Source: Camellia lanceoleosa (taxonomy: Eukaryota > Streptophyta > Magnoliopsida > Ericales > Theaceae). From it: a stretch of DNA of 64,000 bases. A program made the translations under genes and the position numbers. The stretch lies in the NCBI GenBank assembly GCA_025200525.1, contig CM045761.1, positions 76,537,551-76,601,550 on the forward strand, given 5' to 3'. The notes below the pieces were generated by a model. The model did no database searches and was not told where the DNA came from. It saw nothing but the letters and a program-made list of their open reading frames with translations. Below, piece by piece: positions 44,177 to 57,138 of the stretch; positions within the stretch are counted from its first letter, which is position 1, and every line of letters starts with the position of its first letter.

Positions 44177-46745
44177 GAATAAGTATCCTATGCCCGTATA
44201 GATGATTTGTTTGATCGGTTGAAGGATTCGCTTTTTCTTTAAGATAGACTTGAGATCGGGTTACCACCATGAGGGTCGTGAGGAGGATATTCAAGACGGC
44301 ATTCCGTGACGGTATGGCCATTATGAGTTTCGGTGATGCCATTTGGACTTACCAATGCACCTAGCCTTTTATGGACTTGATGAACCGGATCTTCCGGGAA
44401 TTCTTAGACCGTTTTGTGGTCGTTTTCGTGGACGATATTCTGATCTATTCACCTTCAGAGGAGGAGCACGAGGAACACTTGAGAGTGGTGCTTAAGTTAC
44501 TCAGAGCCCATAGGCTGTATGCCAAGTTTGGTTTTTGGCTTGGGGAAGTCAAGTTCTTAGGCTATGTGGTATCCGGGAAAGGGGTGTCTGTTGATACATC
44601 CAAGACTGAGGCAGTGCAGGATTGGGCACAGCCTAAGAGTGTGTTTGAGATCCGTAGTTTTCTGGGATTAGTTGGGTATTACCGCCGGTTTGTGAAGGAT
44701 TTCTCCAGATTAGCTTCACCGTTTGACTCGGAAGGGAGTCCAATTTGTATGGAGTGAGACTTGTGAAAAGTCGTTCCAAGAGTTGAAGGTTAGATTGACC
44801 ACCGCTCTGATTTTGATTATTCCGGAGAGAGGGTTGAGTTATGCGGTTTATTGTGATGCCTCACGAGAGGGTTTGGGTTGTATATTGATGCAGGAAGGGA
44901 AAGTGGTAGCTTATGGCTCACGTCAGTTGAAAATACATGAGAAGAATTACCATACACATGACCTAGAGTTAGCAGCTATGATCTTTGCCTTGAAAATCTG
45001 GAGGCACTACCTTTATGGTGAGAGATTTGAGGTGTTCTCGGATCATAAGAGTCTGAAATATCTGTTTACACAGAAAGACTTGAACTTGAGGCAGATGAGG
45101 TGGATGGAGTTTATTGAGGACTATGACTTCGAGTTGTATTATCATCCAGGAAAGGCCAATGTTGTGGCCGATGCCCTTAGCAGAAAATCCATTAGTGATG
45201 TAGCTTGTGTAGCCATCCCGGAGTGGGAGATGTTGGGGGCACTTGGCGAGTTTGATTTGCATCTGAGCGAATCTGTTGAGGTCTTGACCTTGTTTTTGTT
45301 GTTGCTTACCTACACTTGTGACTCGAGTGTTGGAGGCACAGAGAGGTGACCTTGAGGTAGAATCCCTCCGAGAGAAGATCTCTAGTGGGAAAGTTGAGAA
45401 GGGTTTGACGGTGTATCCCGACCTGAGTGTGAGATACCAAGACCGTCTGTTTGTGCCGGAGTCTTGCCGAGAGGAGGTACTCCGAGAGTTTCACCATTTG
45501 CGCCTTGCGGTGCATCCGGGAGGCACCAAGATGTATCGGGATTTGGGTCGCCAGTTTTGGTGGCGGGGTATGAAGAGAGATGTGGCAGTTTTCGTGTCTA
45601 AGTGTCTTACTTGTCAGCAAGTGAAGGCCGAGCATCAGAGGCCAGCGGGTTTGTTGCAACCCTTGCCTATTGCCTAGTGGAAGTGGGAACATGTCACTAT
45701 GGACTTCGTTGTAGGTCTTCCGAGGACTCAGCGGGGTAGTTATGCTATTTGGGTGGTTGTAGACCGGTTGACTAAGTCGGCACACTTCATTCCTATGCGC
45801 GTGAGAGATTCGGTAGATCATCTTGCTGACTTGTATATTCGGGACATAGTGAGGTTACACGGAGTCCCAGTGACGATCGTCTCAGATAGAAATCCTCGTT
45901 TTATTGATAGGTTGTGGCAGAGTTTGCAGAGTGCTTTGGGCACTAAGTTGACCTTTAGTATAGCTTACCATCCTCAGACTGACGGGCAGTCCGAGCGTAC
46001 TATTCAGATCCTTGAGGATATGCTTCGGGGTTGTGTCCTTGACTTTAGTGGGACGTGGGAGAGGCACTTGTCATTGGTGGAGTTTGCCTACAACAACAGT
46101 TTCCAGTCTAGTATCGGTATGGCACCGTTTGAGGCCTTGTATGGCCGACCGTGTAGGTCTCCAGTTTGTTGGGCTGAGGTGGGTAATGCACCTTTGTTGG
46201 GTCCAGAGTTGGTGAGGGAAACAACGGAAAAGGTTGAGCTTATCCGTAGGAGGCTTGTTACAGCCCAGAGTCGTCAGAAGTCATATACGGACCGTAGGAG
46301 GAGACCTTTGGTGTTTGAGAAGGGTGATCATGTCTTTCTAAGGATATCACCTAGGCGGGGATTGATGAGATTTGGGAAGAGTGGGAAGTTGTCCCTTCGA
46401 TTTATTGGCCTTTTTGAGATCCTTGAAAGGATTGGTGAGGTTGCCTATCGTTTGGCTTTGCCGCCGCAGTTGTCCGGAGTTCATGACGTGTTTCATGTGA
46501 GTATGCTTCGGAAGTATGAGCCGGATCCATCACATGTATTGGATTGGACCGACTTAGAGGTAGATGAGGATGCCTCGTATGAGGAGAGACCGGTTCGGGT
46601 CTTGGATAGGCGGGATCAAGTCCTGCGTGGCAAGACCATTCCTTTGGTAAAAGTTTTGTGGAAACATCACGGAATGGAGGAGGTCACTTGGGAACGTGAG
46701 TTGGAGGTCCGAGAGAAATATCTGGACTTATTTGTGGATGTTTGA
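44177..46745 (+). pseudogene. Chromovirus pol: RT, RNase H, integrase, chromodomain-like end
   Basis: RT continues across several 1-2 bp indels (44177-44370) with DLRSGYHH and the catalytic FVDD (44425-44436). A further frameshift near 44730 leads to RNase H ([33 protein letters not shown]). After another break near 45300 comes the integrase HHCC segment (HHLRLAVHPGG, CLTCQQVK), a stop at 45675-45677, then the DDE core (MDFVVGLP, IVSDRNPRF, SERTIQILEDML). The C-terminal part (VKVLWKHHGMEEVTWERE) resembles a chromodomain. All catalytic motifs survive, but at least five breaks prevent a full polyprotein as written here. Confidence 0.88.
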
Positions 46746-47146
46746 ACGTATGTTATATATGTATTGTTGTATTGTTGGACTTTAAGATCATTAAATATGT
46801 CTTAAGTTGTAAAACATTGTAAATGTTTTGGTTTATAGAAATATTGTAGAACTACCTTGATATGGGAGTTGATTGTAATATTGCATATGTTGGCCATATT
46901 ATAGAACTGGAGATGTATCATGAAAATTGTTTATGATATGAAATTGTGAACCATGTATGTTGAAAATGGTTGAGAAGGAAAGGAAATGCATGATGAAATG
47001 TATTTGTTATGTCTCTTGACAAGAGATGGAATGACTAGTAATGGGTCGAGTTATTAAATGTTGAAATTTAACATTGTTTACAAACGGAGAAAAACTTATT
47101 TTTTAAAAAAAAAAACTTGTCTTTAATTTCAGGGACAAAATTTCCT

Positions 47147-47159
47147 AAGGTGGGGAGGT
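47147..47159 (+). promoter_or_regulatory. Polypurine tract of the chromovirus
   Basis: AAGGTGGGGAGGT directly precedes the 3' LTR. It primes plus-strand synthesis in LTR retrotransposons. Confidence 0.85.
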
Positions 47160-48396
47160 TGTAGCACTTGTGCATTTTTAAGGCTTTTGGTAAATGTATT
47201 TGGAAGTCCCATATCGGTTGGGAACCTTTGGTGTGTTTGTTGGAAGTCCCACATCGGTTACAAGACACATTTTAAGGTGGACAAACTCCTATATATAGGT
47301 GCAAGTGCATAGGGTTAGCTTATCAACTTCTATGGTTCTTTCTTGGTTTGATAAGCCATTACGAACCGAGCTTGAGTTATAAATTTTAGTTGCACCGAGC
47401 TGGATTTTGGCCATAATTCCATTGGGATTTCGGCCATAGTTCCTTCGCCAAAGTTGTGTTATTTCTCGAAGGCTTTGTGGTGTGTGGTGGAGATCGAGTT
47501 TCAACTCTTTTCATCTTCTCCGTTTGAGCTTCGAATTTGAGGTAGGGATAACCTACTCCTCTTTATGAGCTTTGTCTTTAAATTTTAGCATTTTGATATG
47601 TTGGGGGTTGTTGGGTAATTTTGAAAGTTTAGGCTTTTGTGTAATTTTATAAAAGTTGGTGTTTTAAATATATAAAACCTATATGCATGTTTAGCATGAA
47701 GAAATGGAATTAATGTTGAAACATTGATGAAAATGGAAACTTAGGGTTATAATGTTAATTATGGAAAATGCCCTAATTATATTGGTTAATTAATTGGTAT
47801 AATTAATTGTGAGAAATGAGGAATTGAATTGGAAATGTTGAGATTGTGAATGTATGTGATTAAAGGGTGTAGTTGAATTTATTTATCGCTCACCTAATTG
47901 AAATGTTGATATATTATCCATTTTGTGCATTTATTTTCTGTTTAGAAATAACTGCTTTGGGCTATCGGTGGAGGATAGTCTTGATTGTTGTAGACAATGC
48001 ATAATGATTAGGCAAATTAAAACTAATCACTAGAATGTGTCATTGAGTATGACGATTGAAAGAATACATTAACTTTATGTATTGAATGATGATGTGTATA
48101 ATAATTGTTTATATGCATTGTGTTGTGTTGGAGAAGATAGGGGATGTATTCCACGGTTTAGGGGAAGATAGGGGATGGACCTCTAAACCGGATATTGTTT
48201 GGGAGGAGATAGGGGATGGACTCCGTAGATACAGCTCATATGCTTATCTTGGGAAGTGTGATATAGTTCTTATACTTATCAGTGGAAGTGTTAATATAGC
48301 CCATATGCTTATCTGTTGATGTGTTGATATAGCTAGTTTGCCTATCTATTGTGAAATGAGGAAATGTTTAGTATGAGTTACTGTCTCATATCTGTT
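47160..48396 (+). repeat. 3' LTR of the chromovirus, truncated by the Tat insertion
   Basis: Matches 39946-41182 almost base for base. Homology stops after CATATCTGTT, where TGTAGACACCCC begins. In the 5' LTR the same place continues ATTTGGTCAGG. CTGTT (48392-48396) is the expected left 5-bp target duplication of the incoming element. Confidence 0.92.
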
Positions 48397-51300
48397 TGTA
48401 GACACCCCATTTTTGACCGTCCTCAAGACTTGGACATCACCGCTTGAACACCCGGTGATTATCCGTGTTTGTGTTCGTTTCGAGTTCCCGGAGGTCCCGG
48501 CCACTGCACCTCGTGATCTCTTAACTGGTTTGTTCTGCGCTTGGTTTTCCACCAAGACTTGTGTCTGCTTGCATTTGAGGGTAGGGAAGGCTTGTTAGCC
48601 ATCCCAGACCTACTGCTGCCCCACTTGATCACCGCCCTTTATCGGTGTCATCGGCACTATTTTCTTAGAATACAAGGCCGATCGGCACTTCACGGCCGCA
48701 CATTTTTGTGCCGGTGATTGTTTTTGCCACGGGTGACCTCCTCGAACCCTATGAGGATGGTGCATGCCACCGTGCGGTGGATTACACCATCACTCCTCCC
48801 GTGTGTAGCATTGCACCCTTTGCCCTTTGAACCCTTTTAAGCTTCTAGAAGCTTGATTTTTGGCCAAGCTTCTTGGGAAGCTTGGCCACCAGATATTGGC
48901 TTCCTTTAGAAGCCAAGACCCTCCTCACCTCTTTGAACCTTTTGGCCTTACTTAGCCATTAAGTCTTGGCTTGTATATTGCCTATTTAAACACCATTCAT
49001 CCCCTGGCTCAAGGGTTAGCAACTTTAGGTCAAGAACCGAGATTATACATATACTCTCGATATACATCCATATATATCTATATTTCCTCTCTCTCCTCTT
49101 GTGTGTGTGTTTTAGGCCCCAAATAGTGAGTTTTGTCTTACTTTTGCACCATTACACACACTATTACACCTAGCTCGAGATTGGAAGACTTGGAGGTTTG
49201 TTTTGAGTGATTTTGGACTGGTTTTGATCACTTGGAGAGGGCTGACCAATTGCTTCTTCATTGGTTCTTCAAGGGTAAGCTTGTTGCTTTAGATTCCCCA
49301 TTCTTGCAATCTATTTCTACCCTCTTTACTTTGTGTTTTTGGATTTGTGTTTAACATAAAAAAGTCTTGTTTTTACTTGTTCTTGAACTTTCATTAAGGT
49401 CATTTTATGGTTTGAGTTAAGACTTATCACTTTAAGCCTTGTTTGGCCCTCTTTGGTGCCTTTTTCTTAGGCCTCCCTATTTTGGTGTTCTTGGATCTTT
49501 TCTCCACCGAAAAACAGTGGGGTTTTCAGTGGTGAGGATGATATTTTCGTGCCTCATCTAAGGGAGGGACACCCCTCTCCCTTTGGTCCTTTGGTTGGCC
49601 TTTGTTTTGGCTCATAGTATAGCATGTGTGCATGTTTGCATTTTGCTTCATTTCAAGGCTTTTGGGGCTGTTTTAGGTCATGTTTGATCTCTGTTTTTGG
49701 TTGGAATTGTAGCCTCTAACATGCTTCCTATACCTCCTTTGAAATGCTCTCTTGTATGCCATGTTTTGAGGTTTTGACTCTTTCATGTTTAGGCTTAGTT
49801 TCATGAAGATACTAGTATTATTTTGCCATGTTAGAGGTTTGTGAGCCTTGATTTTGCCATGATTGGTGTGTTTGAGGTGGTTGTCTTGCATATTGGTTTG
49901 TAGGCCTTGTTTGTATGAAGTCCTAGCATGCTTATCTTGTTTTGATCTAATGATTTGGCATCATTATAGGTGGTATTTCAGTCCCCATTTCATGTTCAAA
50001 TACTTCCATTTATCATCTCCTTCATGCTTTAGAATGTTGGTCTTTTATGCCTTAAAAAAGAGCATTGTGCATGCTTCCATGACTAGGGTATTTTTGGGGG
50101 TGCCATGAGGGGATTTGGGTGTCATTCCACATGCTTAAAATCTGTTTTTTTTTGTTTGTTGAATGCATGCCATGAGTGGTTGTATGGATGATGTCAAGTT
50201 ACTCTCTTTGGTGTCCTAGTCTTGGGCCCATTGAAAAAGCATTCTTGTGTGGCATTTTGATCATGTAGAGAGGCTTGTTTTGCCACTGTTTTGGGAGCTT
50301 GAGGGCTGCCCTCTATGGCTTAAGTCCATTGTTGCATGCTTATGTCATGATTGTTGCTTGCTTGGTTAATGTAGCCTCAAATGTGTGCTTGTTAGTCCCA
50401 TGTTTAATTGGCTCATCTTGCATGCCATTTGCATCCTACATACTTTAGCTCTTTGCATGCTTAAAATAATAGGTTGCATTGCATTTGAGCCTTGCTTGCA
50501 TACTTGCATCTCATAGCTTGAATTGTGGATGACAAGACACGCCTAGGAGTCCGGGGAGCTCACATTTCGAGTGATGGAGCTCATCTCAATCCTTGGTCAC
50601 TAAGGCCCTTGATTTCCACATGATAGGGACTTAGTATTCATTTGTTGTGTTGCATGCATATTTACATTAAAATGAGCAATCTTGGTTCCTTAGGCTATCA
50701 TGCATCAAATGCACAATTGATAGCCCTAGAACCAAGAGCCATCCCCCCTTGAGTCCCTTGACATGATAGGAGGGGTTGGACATGCTCACATTTGCCCAAA
50801 AACCATGCCTATGCATTCTTTGTCTTCTTCTTCTTGTCTCTCTCTGTCTGCTGCAGGGATGTTCTGCCGACCGGCATACAATAGTCCCGTCCGGCACTAT
50901 GTTTGTGCCGATAATTTAAAAGCTCACCGGTGGCCCTTTGTAAGCCGATGACTACACTTGACTAGCCGGTGGGACGTTTCGGACCACTTGGGACGTATTC
51001 GTAATTTTGGGAATTTTTGGAGAAGCGGAGAAAAAGCGAAGGCGCAATGCTATGGCACGGTTTTCGGTAGTCGCGACGAGCATGCATCATTCAGCGCATT
51101 AGAAGTGAGGCTCCATTTAATTTATTTGTTTAATTTAATTTTGGTAATTAGAATTTGTAATAATTTATTTATTCATTTATTCTTGATCGTATTATTTATT
51201 TATTGGTCCCTCCGAGTGAGGGCAAAAATGTAATAAGTGTGGGTGAGTGTGACGCATGTCTTCCAACCCCGCTTCTTTCTAACCCTTTTATTTACCGCTT

Positions 51301-52048
51301 TCGGTGGTAGATTAGGGCATTTTAAATTAGCATACCTTATGCAATGCATGCGTGCATCCATGCATTTGTTTACATGCAGCTCGACATCATACAAACCGCA
51401 TTGCAATTTTCAAATTCCAAAATTGAATCGTGCTATGTGATAGCATTTCATATACCATGCTTAGGATAGCCGAGCACCTACTTGCATTTTTGCTCGTGTT
51501 GCATTAGCCACTTAACATGGACTAGGTCATGCATTGTTTTGCTAACTAGTTTATTGTTTTGGCGCGAGTACTAGGTGAGCTTTTATGCTTTAGCATCTTG
51601 CATGCGTGTGGGTGTTGCCATGTGATGGGATTACCATGCGCTAAATGCTTACATGATAAACCTGTATGAATGCTGTGGGTGGAGGTTGGATTGCTTAAGT
51701 TGGAAGTACTCATTGAAATCCGCATTTTAGTCTACTTGCAGTAGCAACATCTAAACACGTTTTAGAGACAAAAGCGGATATGCAATGTTTGTTCCCAAAT
51801 TAGGCGATCTAGTCTATACTTGTTTCTTTGTCATAACATAGTAATTCTAGGCTAATAAGGAATAAGAGCATAAAGTTTTCAAAAATGGATATCACGGTTA
51901 GTAGAGGCGGTCTTGAAGGCGAAAAGGGGTGCTCATAAATGACCTTCCCGATCGTACCCAAGCTCGAGCCAAGTCACTTTGGTGATAGCGGACATGTGGC
52001 CTTGGCACGAGTCGGGGTTTCCTAAATTTCCCAATTAAAAATATTTAG
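48397..52048 (+). repeat. 5' LTR of the Tat-lineage element (about 3.65 kb)
   Basis: Begins TGTAGACACCCCATTTTTG and ends just before the primer-site-like TGGCGACTCTG. A TATA-like TATTTAAA lies at 48983-48990. Near 48840-48920 there are repeated AAGCTT inverted motifs. The right border is inferred from the primer site because no second LTR can be compared in this window. Confidence 0.7.
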
Positions 52049-52049
52049 G

Positions 52050-52060
52050 TGGCGACTCTG
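52050..52060 (+). promoter_or_regulatory. Primer binding site-like sequence of the Tat element
   Basis: TGGCGACTCTG is the start of the primer site I recall for Tat/Ogre elements (tRNA-Arg type). The following bases (TGTCAGC) deviate, consistent with decay. It fixes the right end of the LTR. Confidence 0.55.
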
Positions 52061-53460
52061 TGTCAGCAAAGCAGGTCCATGTTTGGCACTTCTTTTCAAA
52101 ATCAGTTTTCTCAAAACAATTTGCAGAGGTGGACTCTTTGGTTGATTTAGAACATGACACAAACTTTAAAGGTCCGAATGGCCGAGGTCCTCATGGACGT
52201 CTCTGATTCTGGCGACTCATTGGGGAGTTTAGAGAGCTTGACTCGAACTCGTGATATCTGTTTTGATTTCACTTATGTGTTTCTTTGCATTGCATGTGCA
52301 TTGGTGCGCCTAGGACCGTGTTGGTCATCTGCTATTCTGAGCAGTTTCTTTGGAGGCTTGTCTTGTCAAGGCATGTCCATAAGGTGACGGTTATGGCTCT
52401 GCCAATATGGGAACACAAACCCGGTTTTGGGGCACCCACTGACCATTCGACCTAGTTGCATATTCGGAATCCATAGTGACCATTCCAAACTAGGACAGGT
52501 TGCTTACTCGATATAGGTTGTTTGAAGCCGCTGCGTGCGTAGTGAAACCCTAGCTCGTGACAAAATAGGACAGGAATACCCTACCCAAACATAGGGGTGT
52601 CTTGGTTCTCATTTAATTGCTATGTGCTTTAGAGTGTAGCGCTGCAGGGGACATCTGGTCGGTTTGCAAGTTTAAATGTCGGGCAGGGTATCGATGTCGA
52701 TGTTTTGGGAATCGGTTGTGCGTGGATATCGATTGTGCCTAGGGGCAATGGTTCGTGATCGATGTCGATGGTTGAAAGCAGTGTATTCAGCATTCGACCG
52801 TTTATAATTTTCAAATACCCGACCGTGTGCTGTGTGTTTATTTACTTTGCGCCGTTATGCTGTCCGATTGTCTGTTTATTTATACGTTTTATTTATCTTT
52901 TCATTAGGTAGTTGAGCACAATTGCTACCGATCCGATAGATATTCCCCAAGCACCACGGGTCGAGGTCGTCGACTCCTTCGATCGAGGATCGATGAGCGG
53001 ACAACGGTGTACTACTCGCTACCCCGGTCACTAAACGGAAGTCGATGGCGAGGGCATCGAGACAACAATCGATCCAGAGGGCTTTGTCTACCCCACCGTG
53101 CTCATTAGAGATCGAGGTTTTGTGTCACCAACAGAGAGGAATTTATACCATAATCCAACGAGCAGGATAATATGACGGTTTGGAGGAGATGGTGCGCCAC
53201 CTTCAAGAGAGTATGAAAGCAATGCGGCAAGACATTTGTCCGACAGCAGAACCGCCAGAACAGCGAGCCCGCGGTTGTAAGAAACGGCGAAGACAATTGC
53301 CGGGCTAGAACGACAACCGGAGCATCGCCGCGCAGACTCCTCCCCACGGGAGTTCCTAACGTCGGAGGCGGCCAATGTTCAGATCGTCTGAGGCTGCCCA
53401 GGACCACCCCACCTCCGACCCTACCTCAAATTCAACCTCGGCTATCAAAAACACCCACCA
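52061..53460 (+). other. Leader between primer site and gag
   Basis: This stretch has no long uninterrupted frame. Short frames such as 52154-52387 show no family motif. Long leaders are usual in Tat-lineage elements. Confidence 0.5.
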
Positions 53461-53469
53461 ATCTACGAC

Positions 53470-54880
53470 TCTCCTTTGAGTTCGAGGTGACCCCCGCACT
53501 CAAATTAAGCAAGCTTGAAAAGTTATTCAAGAGATCTCAGGGGGGGAAGACTGTCCCCAATATTGAAGATGGTTATCTTGATCTTGTTGTGATCTTGCCC
53601 GACAATTCAAGATGCCTCATATTGATCGATTTGATGGGTCGGGGACCCCATGGTACACAAGATTTGTTCTCGGACGTTCTAAGGCCGATGGGCCTCGAGA
53701 GGCTCGAAGTTGTCTCTGTTTGGTCGGACCTGTCGGTGTAGCATCCGCATGGTATTCCAAGCTAGATGATGACATTAAGATAAGTTGGGGCCGAAATGGT
53801 TGAGGCCTTTATCGCGATATTCATACAACACACGATTGAGATCACTACCCGTGATCTCGAGACAACAAACAGAGCCTAAGGAGGGTTTTCGAGTTCAGTA
53901 ACGGATGGAGGCGAAAGCATCGATGATGACCTTAAGGCCCACGGACAGAGACCAAATCCGGATGATTGTGCGCAATCTTCAACCGGGGTTAATGAAGAAG
54001 ATGATTGTAGTTCCCTTCCCTACCTTCGCAGATCTGCATGATATGGGGATGCAGATTGAGGATGCGATGCAGCGGTCTGTTTGATCAAGACCGGAGCAAC
54101 CGGCGGACATTCAAAAGCAACAATGCACGGGCCAGTGGCACATCAAGCGCAGAACCGAGTAAGCATGGTCACCACCAACCCCTCACAAAGAAATACAGCG
54201 GCCTCGCCATTTTCCGGTGCGTCCGGAAGCAACCCACAAACGACCAAATACCCACCCAGAAACACCCGAACTTTCGCTCCACTCTATATGCCCCTATCCA
54301 AAGCTCTGGGGGTGTTGATCAAGAAAGGGCACCTGAAGCCCCTGGAGCCGAGGCCCCTACCAGAAAAACTTCCTCCTAACTATAACCCGGCCAAATATTG
54401 TGCGTTTCACCAGCAGCATGGTCACGACACCGACCAGTGCTACCGGTTACGCCATGAAATTCAAGACCTTATCGATAACGGGGTAATCTTCCCTCCTAAA
54501 ACCCAATGTTACTACCAATCCTCCCCATACACAACCAGGCTCCACCACCCAAAAGGCTCAATTTCATTCATATCTTGCGTGTCCTACGACCCTAGCATCT
54601 ACATCACACCTACCCACCGCCTAAGCCGAGGTGTTCCTTCCCATTGCATCGATTTGTGCATGATGGACATCTCCTCGACCAACCTAAGCGAAAGGTGGTG
54701 ACCACCAAGAACAATAAAAGGGGAATTCCAAAGAAGGAGCAGGTTATTGAATCAGAGTCTGTGGAATCTAGGAGTTGCAACGGGAAAACATACAGTCCGA
54801 GTGACTACATTTCATCAATGGGTCAAGATGGGCCCGGAGTGGAATTGCCAATGAAGAAGAATTATGTGTGATTCAAGGAG
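53470..54880 (+). pseudogene. Tat-lineage gag remnant
   Basis: Gag motifs appear over three frames: FKMPHIDRFDGSGTP-like (about 53608), VGVASAWYSKLDDDIK (53735), a piece near 53810-54080, and an open frame 54081-54701 with the diagnostic YCAFHQQHGHDTDQCYRLRH and EIQDLIDNGVI (about 54398-54483). In other Ty3 elements this last motif replaces a standard zinc knuckle. At least three frameshifts separate the parts. Confidence 0.75.
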
Positions 54881-55819
54881 ATAGCCTAGAACAGGGAACA
54901 GATGATGTAGTGACTATGGGGGAGTACTTCGCCAACCTCCGATTTTATGACGATCAATACCCAGAGGATGTGGCAATCGCTTGGTTTGATCATGAAGATT
55001 CAGTAGAAGCCACCGGGTGGTTGGATGACCAACCCGATGTAGTAGAAGAATTTCGGGTAGAGCAAAGTTGCGCCTGAATGAGAAAATCGGCAATGAAAGG
55101 GTCAAGAGCGTAACATATCGCCGAGGGCGCCAAAGGTCAAGAATTTCGCCCGAGATTGGAACATTTTGAGCACAGAGATGGCCGAACAGTCAGTTGTACC
55201 GAAGAAAGCAAGTTTTGAGGATTCCGAGAGAATCAGAAAGGCAAAGGCCCATGTGGGAGTGGAAACTACTGTGTGCACAGAAACCGAAAATGCTGCGGGT
55301 ATATGGATGGAAAGTGTTGCGAGCGCAAGAACATACCAGAGCGACAGACGCCCTGCCGGGTCGCCGAGGGAATGTGGAGGGAAGATGAAGACTTATGTCT
55401 CGCCCACACGGACGAGGATTGGGGGAACAACCAACCCGACAATACTTGGTACCTTGGAGAGGTCGACCACATGACAAGGAGTGGGCGATATTTCAAACCT
55501 CCGACTTGGATCAACCAGAGGCCTCGGGAAGGACAGAGAGCCGAGAAGGTATGAAAAGCAGCTCAAGAGGAAGCCGACTAAACAAATGAAAAAGATACAA
55601 GCAGATATCTCTATTTGGGGATTGCTCATGGCTTCTCGAGTGCACAGGAGGCTGTTTTTATCGCCATGGATAAGGCAAAGCTTTCAATAGAAACAACACC
55701 GTAAGCGACTAGTGGGGCTAGTCTTTCCGGAGGAGCCGCCTGATGTTGGCGTTCTTGATAAAGAATTACCGCTGAGGGCACAAATCACAACAAGCCACTC
55801 TACATCTCCGTAGAGTGCG

Positions 55820-56741
55820 GATAAATGGATACCGGTAGTCCTTGTTGATACAGATTCGCCATCAACGTCGCCTGCGAGGACAAATTTTATGCGATTGGTG
55901 CGAAAGTCGCGGACTTTGTACCAACAACAGTCATCGGGCATATGATAACACAAGCCGAGAAGTGATGGGAACCGTTAACATCCGACTAAGGTTGGACCGA
56001 CAACAGGAGATAGATTTTCATGTCTTGGAAGTGCTGACAACTTTCAATTTGTTGTTGGGGCGGCCGTGGCTGCATCAGGTAAAAGCAGTATCATCCACTT
56101 TGCATCAAATGGTGAAATACCCCTATGGGAAGGGAGTAGCCATTGTTTTCGGTAATTCATCGATCCATCCACCGCCGGAGGTGTCTACCCCCGTTCTAGA
56201 GATTGAGCATGGGATGGAAGATGTGTTTATATCCGGATTTACCCTAGCAGAGGCTGAAGTAGTACAGAGCGTCATGGCAGTTAATGAAGGGATATATGTT
56301 AGCGCCCAAGCAGTGTACCTCATGAACAAACTCCAATACATCCCCGGGATGGGATTAGGGAAGAGTGGCCGTAAGGGCATTGCGGCGTTGGCCGAAGTGC
56401 CGCACAACCCTCACACCTTCGGCTTGGGTTACCTGCCCACCAAGGAAGATTGGGTAAGAAAAGGAAAAGAGATGGCTGGAAGAGCCAAAGCAAAACAGAT
56501 GGGAAAACCTTTTGAGTTGATACATCGGCCCATCCAGGGTACCCTGAACGGACGTTTCGTCCGGGAGGGGGAAGACTTCCCATTCTGTGGTTTTCCGGAG
56601 CCATGGCTGAATAAAGAAAAGAAACGCATGCCGGGATTTGAAATTTTCTTCGACTTGCAGTTATCTGGGGATGATGTTCTCAAGAGCGATGGGCAAGCGA
56701 TTGAGGTGAACATAGCAAGGAATTGGAGTCTGCGGACCTGA
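55820..56741 (+). pseudogene. Tat protease remnant with G-patch domain
   Basis: The start resembles a retropepsin (VDTDSPST near 55840, where a D-S/T-G triad is expected but not intact). A frame open to 56741 then gives FNLLLGRPWLHQ and AVSSTLHQ, the downstream protease region. The G-patch follows at about 56323-56420 (LQYIPGMGLGKSGRKGI, then PHTFGLGY). G-patch domains bind RNA or helicases and are known from some Tat elements. The frame continues with GKPFELIHRPIQGTLNGRF. The protease itself looks inactive. Confidence 0.75.
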
Positions 56742-57138
56742 GTGCGAAATGGGGGTAGTAATTGGCGTGTCTACTTTCGATCCTTTGATCGACCGGTTGT
56801 GCTTGGGGGATGACTCCTCGGTGTCCATGATCGGAGATGAAACGGCGGGCCTACAATCAGCTATTTTGGATGCATCCATCGCACCTCCCTCACCGGCGAT
56901 GCGAGGAGGGATTTCTATCGCAAAGACCGGATCGGTAGTGAGCCGAATCGATTCCACCGAAGTCTTGTGAGTCGGAATCAGTTCCTCGTTCGAAGTCTGA
57001 GTCTGTATTCTGGGGGTGATAACCGGATACCGATCTGTCAGTCGTTTTTTCTTTCTCTTTTAGTCTGTTATTCTGTAAGAATCGACGGTTTGGAAGTATC
57101 TAATGAGAATGAGGTAACTGTGGTTTTAGTATTTTTCT

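Larger units (their letters stand above)
39946..48396 (+). mobile_element. Young Ty3 chromovirus (Tekay/Del-like), 3' LTR interrupted
   Basis: 5' LTR 39946-41689, PBS 41693-41704, gag-pol 42092-46745, PPT 47147-47159 and 3' LTR 47160-48396. The 3' LTR breaks off where the next element enters. gag has two CCHC knuckles. pol follows protease, RT, RNase H, integrase and a chromodomain-like C-terminus. The two LTRs differ at only about 18-20 positions by eye over the 1.24 kb that can be compared, so the insertion is recent. It disrupts the pararetrovirus fragment. The clade name is from overall layout and is less sure than the superfamily. Confidence 0.9.

Noticed and set aside
53088..53407. Two overlapping minus-strand frames of 95-100 codons before Tat gag
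   Set aside because: They overlap each other in different frames, have no motif and lie in the element leader.
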